DNA from: CBDFHC01 sp965247585
Lineage (GTDB): Bacteria > Chloroflexota > Dehalococcoidia > Lucifugimonadales > GCA-2712585
NCBI GenBank assembly: GCA_965247585.1
Contig: CBDFHC010000004.1
Location: 496,001 to 560,000, forward strand
Length of the DNA: 64,000 bases
Reading direction: 5' to 3'
Under the pieces are notes generated by a model. That model saw only the letters and a list, made by a program, of their open reading frames with translations. It was not told where the DNA came from and did not search any database. Positions 27,107 to 35,292 of this stretch are shown piece by piece. A program made the translations under genes and the position numbers. The stretch's first letter is position 1. Each line of letters opens with the position of its first letter.

Positions 27107-27925
27107 CTAGGCGCGGCAGACGTACATTGCCCAGCCCAGCTCCTGGTTATCCACGGCCTCGGCCGTTTTGAGATAGGCATGGGAAAGGAACTCGATTCTT
27201 TCAGGGTTGTCGCTGTTCCCAGCCGACGCCATAGTGGAGAGGCACTCGTAGCTCAGCTTAAGATGATCGGAGAGGTCATGGGCCTCCATCACCTTGAATC
27301 CGGTGGCGGCGAGGGTCTCCTGGTAGGAGAGGAAGCTGAAGTCAGTATCGTAGAGAAGCCGGTCATACACGAATTCTTGTGCATCAGAGCTTATATCCGG
27401 CTTGGGCTTGACCAGGTCGTCAAAGACGAGGGTGCCACCGGGGGCCAGGACACGGCGGACTTCCTTCAGAACTTTGAGCTTGTCCGGGACGTGATAGAAG
27501 GTGGCCTGGCTCCAGACGTGAGAAAACGAGCCGTCTTCGAAGGGCAGGTCCGTGGCGGAGGCCTTTTCGAAGGAGGTCCGGCGGCGGACGGTGTCACCGC
27601 GGCGGTCGAGGGCCGCCTGGGCGTTTTCGACGCGCACGCCGCTGAGGTCTACGCCGACCACCTGACTGCCAAAGTCTTCGGAGAGCCACAGGGAGGTGTT
27701 GCCGTTGCCGCAGCCGATATCCAGTACCTTGGAATCTTCATTGATGCGGGCTTTGCCGGCCATGATGCGGTTGAGGTTAGCGCAGGCGGTAAGGAAGTCT
27801 TCGCCGGTAGTCTCATCAAAGAAACCCCAGTGAACGCTGCCATTTTCGTCCCAAACAGAGCGATAAATGGAGTCCTCTTCGTCATAGTATTGCTCGGTCT
27901 CCTGTTCAGTGAATCGAGATTTCAT
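27107..27925 (-). CDS. SAM-dependent methyltransferase (glycine/phosphoethanolamine N-methyltransferase-like)
   Basis: A 272-residue class I methyltransferase. SAM motif I is VLDIGCGNGNTS, followed by VVGVDLSGVRVENAQ, the ATDLPFEDGSFSHVWSQ motif and RVLAPGGTLVFDD. The N-terminal QYYDEEDSIYRSVW...VHWGFFD segment is like that of sarcosine/dimethylglycine and phosphoethanolamine N-methyltransferases, so N-methylation of a small amine is the best guess. ATG 27925 has SD AGGAGG 8 bases upstream. A promoter inside the 368-bp element (28441-28469) would read toward it across a long leader of roughly 500 nt. Confidence 0.82.
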   Translation of the reverse strand: MKSRFTEQETEQYYDEEDSIYRSVWDENGSVHWGFFDETTGEDFLTACANLNRIMAGKARINEDSKVLDIGCGNGNTSLWLSEDFGSQVVGVDLSGVRVENAQAALDRRGDTVRRRTSFEKASATDLPFEDGSFSHVWSQATFYHVPDKLKVLKEVRRVLAPGGTLVFDDLVKPKPDISSDAQEFVYDRLLYDTDFSFLSYQETLAATGFKVMEAHDLSDHLKLSYECLSTMASAGNSDNPERIEFLSHAYLKTAEAVDNQELGWAMYVCRA

Positions 27926-28129
27926 GTTTGGAATCCTCCTGGTATTCGACGGTCCGATTGAATTAGTCCATCAGGACCATCTTGGGTCTCAGAGGCTGGT
28001 TTGTGACTTCGAAAGCCAGGATTACCAGCATGTTGCCATTGTCTTAAGAAACCGCATCGGCGCTCTGAAGGGGAAGTGAAAGACCGGACGGGAGAATTTC
28101 GGATGGACCGGGTCAGTGAGCTTCTAAAA

Positions 28130-28497
28130 CATCCCGGCGGTCGACGAAAGTCCCGTTCTCTTCCAGGGACACGGGTAAACGGACAAGAAGCAAGGCCGAG
28201 GGGAACGTGGAAGAGCCGGGGCGTATAAACTGTAGTGAAACGCTAAGGGTCGAAGGGGAGGACGCGCCGAGGTGAGTGCCAGAATGGGTCGGCGGCCCAT
28301 ACGCGGAAGCGATCGGACGCCGGAGGGCCGGAGCGATTTTTGTTGATCTTACAGCCATACGCCTTATTGGAAGGGTCCTGGAAGCGCAGTGCGGGCGCCA
28401 AGCTATAGACGGGGTGCGCAGTTGGTTTTGGGATTCTAGCATCTTACGTAAGCCAGGGTTTGATGTCAAACGAAGGAGCTGGCGCAGGTGGCGGGAC
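28130..28497 (-). repeat. 368-bp conserved noncoding element, copy A (promoter/leader)
   Basis: About 85 percent identical by eye, with equal length, to 32756-33123, in the same orientation. It has no reading frame conserved between copies. On the minus strand it begins with a promoter and runs toward the methyltransferase gene at 27925. CCCGT/ACGGG arms around 28152-28175 could form a hairpin near its left end. Function unknown: candidate structured leader, small RNA or recombination site. Confidence 0.75.
28441..28469 (-). promoter_or_regulatory. promoter in element copy A, overlapped by an operator-like palindrome
   Basis: On the minus strand TTGACA (28469-28464), a 17-base spacer and TAAGAT (28446-28441). 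GTTTGATGTCAAAC (28458-28471) is a perfect palindrome with a 2-base centre that overlaps the -35 box, as repressor sites often do. Confidence 0.65.
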
Positions 28498-28517
28498 TAG
28501 GCCGCGCAGAGACCGCG

Positions 28518-29204
28518 TCATTTCTTGCGGGCAAAAAGAAGGCAATGCTCTACTCTCTTTGGGTCTGTGAAGAACAAGAATCCGCCGAGCTCCTCGGGGG
28601 ACTCAGCTTCAACCAGGACCAACCCTTGCCCTTCGAGCAGCTTCATTACATTGTTATGATCATAGAGTTGGAATGTGCGATCGACGCCGTAATCTTTATC
28701 GAACACCGTGGTGAAACCGGAGCCGTTCTTAAACATCAACTGAAGCACACCCTCTGGACGGAGAACCCGGGCCAGCTCAGGCAGGACAATTTCTTGCACG
28801 GTTTCTGGCGGGATGTGTTGGATTACGGCGTTGCATGCCACGAAGTCAAAGGACGCGGCTTCGAAGGGAATGGGTTGTTGGAGGTCTGCGACAAAAACGC
28901 GGTCAGCGATTTCCGGATGAAGGCGCCGAGCTTCGGTTATGTTCTCTTCAACGGCGTCCAGCCCAACAATGTCGTAGTTGTCCGACCAGAGCAAGAACAC
29001 GTCACGGGCGCCGCTGCCACAGCCCGCATCTAGTCCTCGTTTGCCCGGGGCAAGTTGCTTCAGCAGGTCCCAGGCGTCCTGGTCACTGCGGAGACGAGGG
29101 TGGGACGATTTAATGTATACGGACTGGAGCCAATTGTGCTGGACGTGGGCATACCGCTTGGAATGCCGTTTGTAGAATTCATCTGAGTAGGCGCTAGAAG
29201 TCAT
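28518..29204 (-). CDS. class I SAM-dependent methyltransferase
   Basis: A 228-residue methyltransferase with motif I GLDAGCGSGARD, acidic loop IVGLDAVEENITEA, motif FDFVACNAVIQHIPPE and the ELARVLRPEGVLQLMFKNG strand. The C-terminal half is short and lacks a recognisable substrate signature. It is the last gene of a minus-strand run that begins with the PLP enzyme at 32643. No clear SD precedes ATG 29204, and the 157 bp between it and the cytidylyltransferase suggest separate translation. Substrate unknown; context suggests a small phosphorylated amine or a glycan/lipid headgroup. Confidence 0.85.
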   Translation of the reverse strand: MTSSAYSDEFYKRHSKRYAHVQHNWLQSVYIKSSHPRLRSDQDAWDLLKQLAPGKRGLDAGCGSGARDVFLLWSDNYDIVGLDAVEENITEARRLHPEIADRVFVADLQQPIPFEAASFDFVACNAVIQHIPPETVQEIVLPELARVLRPEGVLQLMFKNGSGFTTVFDKDYGVDRTFQLYDHNNVMKLLEGQGLVLVEAESPEELGGFLFFTDPKRVEHCLLFARKK

Positions 29205-29361
29205 GAGCTTGGCGGTGTGCTAGCTTGGCGGCAATAGCCAATCGTCAGTTGGCCGCGCGTACCTTCGGAGGGCGGAACGAGCCTTCGACCGAAGGCGCCA
29301 CGCCTTGATCTCTGTGTGAGGCGAACAAGCTCATTCTTACGCGACAATTGCCAAGGGCCTG

Positions 29362-29778
29362 CTAATTGTAAAATCCCGAATCGATTATTCTGCGAACGAT
29401 CTCGGATGTGGAGATGCCAGTAGTATAAGCAACGGTGCGGAAAATACCCATCTCGATGGGCACCTTGTAATAGTAGTCAAGCTGTTCCTGAGTGAAGTCG
29501 TCTCCGTGCACTACGAAGTTGATGTCATGTTTCTGGATCCACGCGGCATCAACAACTAACGGAGCATTAAGGAGCACCTCATCTGCGTACCGGCATCCTG
29601 CAACCGAAGCGGCACGCTCATGCATGCTTAGGATGGGCTTGCGTTTGTAGGATTCCGCCCCTTCATCCGAACATATTCCTACAAGTAGATAGTCTCCCAG
29701 AGCACGGGCCTTTTTCAGGAATTCCATGTGGCCGTAGTGAAAGAGATCGGCTACGGGGTCAGCATAGACTCTAATCAT
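29362..29778 (-). CDS. HxGH cytidylyltransferase (phosphoethanolamine/phosphocholine type)
   Basis: A 138-residue nucleotidyltransferase that would transfer CMP from CTP to an alcohol phosphate. The CTP-binding HxGH motif is HYGH in ADLFHYGHMEFLKKA. The run VGICSDE, CRYADEVLLNAP, INFVVHGDDF and the C-terminal GISTSEIVRRI closely resemble eukaryotic-type phosphoethanolamine/phosphocholine cytidylyltransferases rather than TagD or NMN adenylyltransferases. The usual VYADGVFDLFH reads VYADPVADLFH here, an oddity close to the nucleotide site. ATG 29778 is chosen because it gives the family N-terminus; a TTG at 29790 is in frame but would add four residues. Confidence 0.85.
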   Translation of the reverse strand: MIRVYADPVADLFHYGHMEFLKKARALGDYLLVGICSDEGAESYKRKPILSMHERAASVAGCRYADEVLLNAPLVVDAAWIQKHDINFVVHGDDFTQEQLDYYYKVPIEMGIFRTVAYTTGISTSEIVRRIIDSGFYN

Positions 29779-29839
29779 GGGCGACCCCAATTAGGCGCAT
29801 ACGCGGTGCAGCCAAAGGCCGAAAGTGCGGGAGGCCGGA

Positions 29840-29858
29840 GCCACCGCTCCTCGGTGGC
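29840..29858. other. hairpin between methyltransferase and cytidylyltransferase genes
   Basis: GCCACCG, loop CTCCT, CGGTGGC: a perfect 7-bp stem in the 138-bp gap of the minus-strand run. It lacks a T-run, so it may be an RNA-processing or stability element rather than a terminator. Confidence 0.5.
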
Positions 29859-29916
29859 GGGCCGGACATTGAGAGTTAGCACCCCACAGCGCGGCTTGAA
29901 TTGGGGGCGAGTGCGT

Positions 29917-30663
29917 CTAGAGCAGAGTGGCATCAACGGAAAAGTCCAGTGGCAGGCCACCAAGGTCAATCTCGGTTGTGGTGGTGTCAGGACTCCCTTT
30001 TTGAATGAGCAATATAGCCATGCAGACTTCCGAAGAAGGCGTGCTGGCGCTGGATGAGACGGCATGAAAATAACCAGTCCCTCGTAGCGCGCTGGGCCTA
30101 GGCTTAAAAGAGAGGATAAGCTTCACCACCTCGTCGGCGTCCGCGATGACGTAGGGTACCGTAGTCCCTTGGAACTCTCCCTCGAACTCTATTCGGAATT
30201 GAGACTGGGCAGCGTCGATTCGGTCTCCGATGCCGGTGAGGAGGCGAATGTCTGCCAGGACGAACCGGTTGGAGACACGGTACATTTCACTCAGAATCTC
30301 CCGGTACCGAGGCTCAATTACGAAAACGCTAGTGCAGTGTACAAGGTCGAACTCGCCCTGGTCGAAGGGAAGGTGGGGGCCATCGGTCACAAGAAACTTG
30401 GCCTCTGGATAGGTCTGGCGCGCTATCTCAACAGACGGTTCGGCGATGTCAGTTCCGGTGTAATCGACAGTTGGCTCCAGGGTTCTCATGATGTTGTAGA
30501 ACCCACCAGAGGCACAGCCAACGTCTAAGACCTTTATTCCAGGAAACAGGACCCGCGGCAAATATACCTTTTCAGATGGATAGAGATCCGAGACCTCATG
30601 GCGGTGCTGAGCATAATAATCAACTGCCACCTGCTGTGACCATGCGTCAGCATTATCAGTCAT
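29917..30663 (-). CDS. class I SAM-dependent methyltransferase
   Basis: A 248-residue methyltransferase. Motif I is VLDVGCASGGFYN, then YTGTDIAEPSVEIARQTYPEAKFLVTD and FDQGEFDLVHCTSVFVIEP. The domain after residue about 150 (RIEFEGEFQGTTVPYVIADADEV, split over the strand order) is not one I recognise. An AGAAAGGAAT sequence about 9 bases before ATG 30663 can serve as SD. It lies between the two nucleotidyltransferase genes, so it probably modifies an intermediate or product of the same pathway. Confidence 0.82.
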   Translation of the reverse strand: MTDNADAWSQQVAVDYYAQHRHEVSDLYPSEKVYLPRVLFPGIKVLDVGCASGGFYNIMRTLEPTVDYTGTDIAEPSVEIARQTYPEAKFLVTDGPHLPFDQGEFDLVHCTSVFVIEPRYREILSEMYRVSNRFVLADIRLLTGIGDRIDAAQSQFRIEFEGEFQGTTVPYVIADADEVVKLILSFKPRPSALRGTGYFHAVSSSASTPSSEVCMAILLIQKGSPDTTTTEIDLGGLPLDFSVDATLL

Positions 30664-30732
30664 GGGATAGGATTCCTTTCTGCAGGTGAATTTTGCGGGT
30701 GCAGGTCATGCTGGGAGGCGCCGCAAAGCGAG

Positions 30733-31530
30733 TCATTGCTCTCTCAAGGGTGATTTTACACCCGCCGCGATGGCCGAGACGGCCTTCGACCCAGATACCC
30801 TGCGGAACAATCTTTCAGCTTCATGAAGGTCTTCAATCGTATCAATTTCTATCCACTGCCGCGGTCCAGTGAAATGGACGGCGAGTTGCAATTGACCCCG
30901 GCGAATGAGTTGTGCGAAAACAGCCTCATAGAACTGATCATTTTGCCCGCTGGCAACGAACTCGTCGAGACTCGGCAGGACTTGGGTCCTGATGGTGTGC
31001 CGGCAGAGCTTATAAATGTTCACTGTCTTGAGGGCATCCTGGTATCTGAATTCTGCTGATTGATCAGCCTTCAGGAGCATAGAGGCAGTTAGGTTGCCCT
31101 TAGCCAGTATGGCAGTCCCATTCATGAAATCTTGGAATTTGTCCACCACGGCCACGTCCGGGTGGGAGGTCCCCCGAAGGTCTGCCAGGAGTTCCTCCTC
31201 AAATAACAGGTCACCCTCAAGCAACAAGACATCGGCGTCTAGATGCTCACGCGCCAGCCAAAGAGAATAGAGGTTGTTGGTCTCCTGAAATCGCTCATTT
31301 ATGACATAAGAGAGCTGTACGTTGCCAAATTTGTGACCAAATTGGCGCTGGACTTGCTCTGACAGATATCCGACCACCAAGACGCAGTGGCGGACCCCAG
31401 CCCGGTCCAGCGCCTCCAGCTCGTATTGCAGTAGAGGTTTTCCTTGCACCTCAACGAGACACTTGGGCGTGTTGTCGGTTAGGGGTTGTAGCCTTGTACC
31501 GGCGCCAGCCGCCAGAATTACCGCTTTCAT
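30733..31530 (-). CDS. LicC-like nucleotidyltransferase (choline-phosphate/aminoalkyl-phosphate type)
   Basis: A 265-residue sugar-nucleotidyltransferase-fold enzyme. The N-terminal signature MKAVILAAGAGTRLQPLT with NTPKCLVEVQGKPLLQYE binds NTP; VVGYLSEQ and TNNLYSLWLARE match LicC (CTP:phosphocholine cytidylyltransferase) and the PntC aminoalkylphosphonate cytidylyltransferase. LLEGDLLFEEELL carries the catalytic Asp and WIEIDTIEDL is the C-terminal metal-binding Asp motif. ATG 31530 with GGGAGG just upstream is preferred over a TTG at 31542. It starts 12 bases after the stop of the PLP-enzyme gene, so the two are co-transcribed. Pairs of this kind are known from phosphonate and capsule phosphoramidate-type loci. 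Confidence 0.83.
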   Translation of the reverse strand: MKAVILAAGAGTRLQPLTDNTPKCLVEVQGKPLLQYELEALDRAGVRHCVLVVGYLSEQVQRQFGHKFGNVQLSYVINERFQETNNLYSLWLAREHLDADVLLLEGDLLFEEELLADLRGTSHPDVAVVDKFQDFMNGTAILAKGNLTASMLLKADQSAEFRYQDALKTVNIYKLCRHTIRTQVLPSLDEFVASGQNDQFYEAVFAQLIRRGQLQLAVHFTGPRQWIEIDTIEDLHEAERLFRRVSGSKAVSAIAAGVKSPLREQ

Positions 31531-31542
31531 CTCGCCTCCCAA

Positions 31543-32643
31543 TTATCGGGATACCCGTTCGAGTGTCGAGGAGGCAGGGGCAAGCCTTTGGAAGGCTTTC
31601 AGAAGTTCCGAGTTCTCCTCCATTGTTCTGGAGGCTACCCTGACAAACCGGTCATCCAGGCCTCTTTTGGTGGTGCAGTCGTTTATAAGAACTCCAAAGT
31701 CATCAAACAGGCGCGCAGTCAGCTCGGCGGCGGTGAAGCCGTAGAGGATGCGACACAGTACGAAGTTCCCATGCGTTGGGTATGAGTAGAGATAGGGTAC
31801 TGATTGCAGCCCTCGGGACAAAAGCGCTGTTGCCCGTTTTACGTCTTCGCACGATTGGGCAAACTGTTGTTGGTAGGCCCCAACCTCCTCCAAAAAGAAC
31901 TGTGAGAGGGAATTGATGCTCCAGATTGGAATAGCGTCGCGTAGAGCGGCAATCATTTTCCGGTCTCCAGAGGCGGCGTAGCCAAGGCGTAACCCCGGGA
32001 TGCCATATACCTTGGAAAGGCTTTTCAAGATGATCATATTAGGAAACTCAAAGAGCATGTCAACGGCGGATGGAGACTCCTCCTGGCTGACGAAGTCAAT
32101 GAAGGACTCATCAACGATGATGACGTCCAGGTGGCGCAGAGACTCCAGGAGGTTTCGGAGAGTCTGCTTTGAGAGATGATTGCCGGTGGGATTGTTTGGT
32201 CTGATAAACAGGGCACTGTTGGCTTGATTATCCAATGCATGTTGTATGAAGCCGCCAGCGTCCAGGTCAAAGTCCCCATCTAGCTGATAGAGGCTAACAC
32301 GCTTGCCTTGATTCACGACTCGATTAGGGAACTCGTCAAAAGTAGGGACAGGGACCGCCAGATTCTCAACAAACAGGCTGGAGATGGCGCTGATGAGCTC
32401 GCTTCCCCCATTGGCAATTACCACATGCTCGTGGGAAAGCCCCAAGGGCTCAGCTACCAGGGAGGAAATGCGCCAATTGGTAGAAGGATAGGACTTGACC
32501 AACTCTTTCAGCCGCGATTGTAAGTTCTCCATGAACTCGTCTGGCGGGAAGTAGGGGTTGGTCATGTACCGGAAGTCTTTGATGTCGAAGTTCCAGAAAC
32601 CTCCGTGTAGCGAAGAGACGTATTGCAGGTCTCGCTGTTCCAT
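31543..32643 (-). CDS. PLP-dependent aminotransferase-fold enzyme (HisC/CobD-like)
   Basis: A 366-residue fold-type I PLP enzyme. The Schiff-base lysine is in LKSLSKVYGIPGLRLGY, with the NNPTGN and VIVDESFIDF motifs upstream and a phosphate-binding Arg expected in RVASR near the C-terminus. The opening HGGFWNFDIKDFRYMTNPY recalls CobD-type phosphothreonine decarboxylases and capsule-locus phosphoserine decarboxylases, which often pair with cytidylyltransferases; aminotransferase activity is the alternative. ATG 32643 has GGAGAAG upstream. It is the first gene of the minus-strand run, and the promoter in element copy B (33068-33096) reads into it. Reaction inferred only. Confidence 0.82.
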   Translation of the reverse strand: MEQRDLQYVSSLHGGFWNFDIKDFRYMTNPYFPPDEFMENLQSRLKELVKSYPSTNWRISSLVAEPLGLSHEHVVIANGGSELISAISSLFVENLAVPVPTFDEFPNRVVNQGKRVSLYQLDGDFDLDAGGFIQHALDNQANSALFIRPNNPTGNHLSKQTLRNLLESLRHLDVIIVDESFIDFVSQEESPSAVDMLFEFPNMIILKSLSKVYGIPGLRLGYAASGDRKMIAALRDAIPIWSINSLSQFFLEEVGAYQQQFAQSCEDVKRATALLSRGLQSVPYLYSYPTHGNFVLCRILYGFTAAELTARLFDDFGVLINDCTTKRGLDDRFVRVASRTMEENSELLKAFQRLAPASSTLERVSR

Positions 32644-32755
32644 ATACAGACTTCTCCAATCCGATAAGCTCCTTGCCCGGGCGGGCGAAGCAGGGAGTCG
32701 GGATATGCCACCATGGCCGGTTACCGAAGGGCCTAAGCCAAGGGCTATCTAAAGC

Positions 32756-33123
32756 CATCCCGGCGGTCAACGAAAGTCCCGTTCTCTTCCAGGAACACGG
32801 GTAACCAGACAGGGAACGAAGCTCAAGGGAATGTGGAAGAGCCGGGGCGAATAAACTGTGGTGAAACGCTAAGGGTCGAAGGGGAGGACGCGCCGAGGTG
32901 AGTGCCAGAATGGGTCAGCGGCCAATACGCGGAAACGATCGGACGCCGGGGGGTTGGTGTCACTTTTTGTTGATCTTACAGCCATATGCGTTAGTGGGAG
33001 GGTCCCGGAAGCGCTGCGCGGGCGCCAAGCTATAGACAGGGTCCAATGTAGGTTTTAGGACTTAGGCATCTTACGTAAACCAGGGTTTGATGTCAAACGA
33101 AGGAGCTGAAGCTAGTAGCGGGA
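32756..33123 (-). repeat. 368-bp conserved noncoding element, copy B (promoter/leader)
   Basis: Second copy of the element at 28130-28497, 4626 bp away and direct. The longest near-identical blocks are its right edge (promoter and palindrome, one mismatch in about 38 bases) and an internal GTGAAACGCTAAGGGTCGAA...GAGTGCCAGAATGGGTC block. It lies 113 bp upstream of the PLP-enzyme start. No frame is conserved between copies. Confidence 0.75.
33068..33096 (-). promoter_or_regulatory. promoter in element copy B with overlapping palindrome
   Basis: Minus strand TTGACA (33096-33091), a 17-base spacer and TAAGAT (33073-33068), the same as copy A except one spacer base. The palindrome GTTTGATGTCAAAC lies at 33085-33098. 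It would drive the run from 32643 down to 28518. Confidence 0.65.
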
Positions 33124-33367
33124 CAGCGACGGCCAGGCTTAGAATCAGCGAGAATGGCGGACGGAGCAAAGGGAGAAGCTCTAGCCATAGAGCCGGGAGG
33201 CCATCAGCCTAGCGCCGGATTTTCCAGTGGCGGAGCGAAGTGTGAAGGAGGTGGCGGGGAGTTGGTACCGCGCAACTGGACCCGGACGGCAGGGGAGGCG
33301 CCGAAGAGGCCAAACTGGGCGTGCCGCCGGTCAATTTAGGGTTGAATAGCATCAGAGAGGAGCGAAA

Positions 33368-34513
33368 TTGGCTAGGAGAGCGGACCTGGCGGAACGGGAC
33401 CGGAGATATCAGCGGATTCGGGAGGCGATGGAGAGGGAGGGGATGGGAGCGCTGGTGGTGGCGGGACACGGCAGCCATTTTCAACGCGGCTACATCCGGT
33501 ACGTGGCGGACACGCACATATGGGCGGGCGATTCTTTGGTGCTGCTGCCGTTGGAGGGGGAACCGGTGCAGGTGCAGGTGACGTACGCTTCGGCATCCAG
33601 GCCGGATGAGGTCTGGATTTCAGACTACCGGGAGGCGCCAGCGCCGCAGAGCGAGATAGTTAAGGCGATGAAGGAGAAGGGGCTGACCACGGGGAAGGCG
33701 GGGGTGGCCGGGCTGGAGCGGGTGATCACGGTGGGGGCGTACGAGGAACTGAAGGCCTTGCTGCCCGGGGTTGAGTTTGTGAGTGCGGACATGTTGATGG
33801 ACCGCATCCGAGCGGTGAAGAGCGTGCTGGAGATATCGCAGAACCGGGAGCTATGGAAGATGTCCATGGAGGCAATGGAGCGGTTCGTGGCAGCGGTGGG
33901 CCCCGGGGTGTCGCAGCGGGAGGCGGCTGCGGAAGCGGGAAGGGTGATCAGGGCGGGGGGGTCATTCGACGATCTGACGCTGATACGGGACGGCGGCTTC
34001 AAGGGGCTGCCGCGGGACGTGGCGTTGAAGTGCGAGGATATAGTGGAACTGCACCTGGAAACCTGTGGAGAGAGCGGCCACTGGTCTGAGCTGAACGTGA
34101 CGTGTGTGTTTCAGGAACCTACGGCCCAGGAGCAGAATCTGGTGGAGAGCGAGCTGCGGGCCTACGAGGAATTCCGGCGGAGGGCAAGGCCGGGGGCGAC
34201 GCTGACCGACCTGGGCAAGGCGTTCCACCGGATGATTGAAGAGGACGGCTGGAAACTGGGAGAGCCAGCGTGGCACTACTACTACCACGGTGGAGGGATG
34301 GACTCTGTGGAGTGGCCATACTACTCGCCGATGGGAGAGGGGAACCGGGACGCGGAGCTGGAGGCGGGGATGGTGCTTTCGTACCACCCGCACGGGGCTC
34401 CAGTGCCTCCGCTGGGGCTAACGCCGCGCATCTTCGACGACCTGGTAATCACGGAGAGCGGCGCGGCGCGGATGAATGAGGAGTGGGACCTGCGCTGGCG
34501 AATGAAGGTTTAG
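33368..34513 (+). CDS. M24-family (Xaa-Pro aminopeptidase/creatinase-like) protein with altered metal ligands
   Basis: A 381-residue protein with the two-domain pita-bread layout: N-terminal creatinase-like domain (about 1-155, ending in RIRAVKSVLEISQNREL) and a C-terminal domain (about 160-381). In metallopeptidases the second domain carries D, D, H, E, E. Here the Asp pair segment reads DIVELHLETCGESGHWSELN, so neither Asp is at its place (nearest residues His229 and Glu241); YYYHGGGMD replaces GHGIG-like sequence, and the final Glu region reads DDLVITES. Creatinase has the same fold without metal, so a non-metallo hydrolase or pseudoenzyme is possible. TTG 33368 has GAGAGGAG 5 bases upstream. 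Confidence 0.78.
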   Translation: MARRADLAERDRRYQRIREAMEREGMGALVVAGHGSHFQRGYIRYVADTHIWAGDSLVLLPLEGEPVQVQVTYASASRPDEVWISDYREAPAPQSEIVKAMKEKGLTTGKAGVAGLERVITVGAYEELKALLPGVEFVSADMLMDRIRAVKSVLEISQNRELWKMSMEAMERFVAAVGPGVSQREAAAEAGRVIRAGGSFDDLTLIRDGGFKGLPRDVALKCEDIVELHLETCGESGHWSELNVTCVFQEPTAQEQNLVESELRAYEEFRRRARPGATLTDLGKAFHRMIEEDGWKLGEPAWHYYYHGGGMDSVEWPYYSPMGEGNRDAELEAGMVLSYHPHGAPVPPLGLTPRIFDDLVITESGAARMNEEWDLRWRMKV

Positions 34514-34654
34514 AGGGGATTTCGGATGGGTTAGGGTGCAGGGCGGTGGGCGGGCGGGGGTTGCTCCGATTCTCAGGCCAACGTATGATTCCTGTTACGA
34601 ATTCGACTGCCGTGGACGAGAAGAGCGGCACAAATTGTTGGGAGGGATGTCCGG

Positions 34655-34849
34655 ATGGCGTATGCGGAGATGGCAAGCGTTGAGGCGGGTCTGAAGTTCA
34701 AGGCGCCCAGCGGAATAATTGTTGAGACGACGGGAGTGTCGCAGGTGATTGAGGCGAACGGGATACACGTTCACGAAGTGGTGATAGTGGAGGGGGCAGG
34801 GCAAGGGTACAAGTTCCTGCACAATCTGGACGCGTCCGAGGCGTTGTAG
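34655..34849 (+). CDS. small hypothetical protein
   Basis: A 64-residue protein (MAYAEMASVEAGLKFKAPSG...). ATG 34655 has GGGAGGG 8 bases upstream and codon use is like that of neighbours. It contains a Thr/Val-rich strand pattern (IIVETTGVSQVIEANGIHVHEVVIVEG) compatible with a small beta-fold. I do not recognise a family. It follows the M24 gene by 141 bp and precedes a repeat block. Confidence 0.55.
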   Translation: MAYAEMASVEAGLKFKAPSGIIVETTGVSQVIEANGIHVHEVVIVEGAGQGYKFLHNLDASEAL

Positions 34850-35292
34850 AAGATTAGGTCCTCATCTTCCTGGGCCCCGCTTCTCCAATAGGACGGAGGG
34901 GATGAAACAATCCTAGGAGATGGGAGGTTCCACCTGTCCGCAGCAGGATGAACCATTTCGGCGCCGAACAGCCACGGCGATGGTTGGCTGTTGCTAAGGG
35001 CTACAAATCACAGCTTGGTGGTTCCCACCCACCCGCCCCGAAAGGTTTTTGAAAGTTTTTCTCAGGGACACCCTCAACCTCCCGCCAGAAGGGGTTGTCC
35101 CTCTCTGGACTCCCCCTTACTGGGTGTCTTTCAAATGCACTTTTTCTGTTTTCGAGCGAATCGGGCGGGCCGCGACGGCAGGGTGACACCGCCCGGTTGT
35201 AGAAGCCAAGGTTGGCGAGGAAAAGGCAGGCCCGCTCACCCCGGCGTGGGAGGAGCGGGCCTCTGGTTCAACGGAAGAATGTTGTCGAAGGG
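34850..35292. repeat. intergenic repeat copy
   Basis: Carries ACAAATCACAGCTTGGTGGT near 35003, CTCAGGGACACCCTCAACCTCCCG near 35062 (in parts) and CCTCTCTGGACTCCCCC near 35096, one degenerate unit of the dispersed family. The last 130 bases before the minus-strand stop at 35293 show no feature beyond GGCCCGCTC...GAGCGGGCC arms (about 35229-35261), which could form a terminator-like stem for the gene at 35293. Confidence 0.65.

Noticed and set aside
28130..28400. Resemblance of the plus strand of the 368-bp element (GACGAAAGTCCCG, GCAAGGCC) to group II intron or RNase P RNA segments
   Set aside because: Only short matches are seen; no domain V, RT gene or RNase P core could be traced. Left as an open alternative needing a covariance-model search.
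28113..28469. Minus-strand frame of 118 codons within element copy A
   Set aside because: The frame is not conserved in copy B although the DNA is, so it is unlikely to encode protein.
33154..33339. Plus-strand frame of 61 codons upstream of the M24 gene
   Set aside because: No SD, low-complexity Gly/Lys composition and overlap with leader sequence; no supporting evidence.
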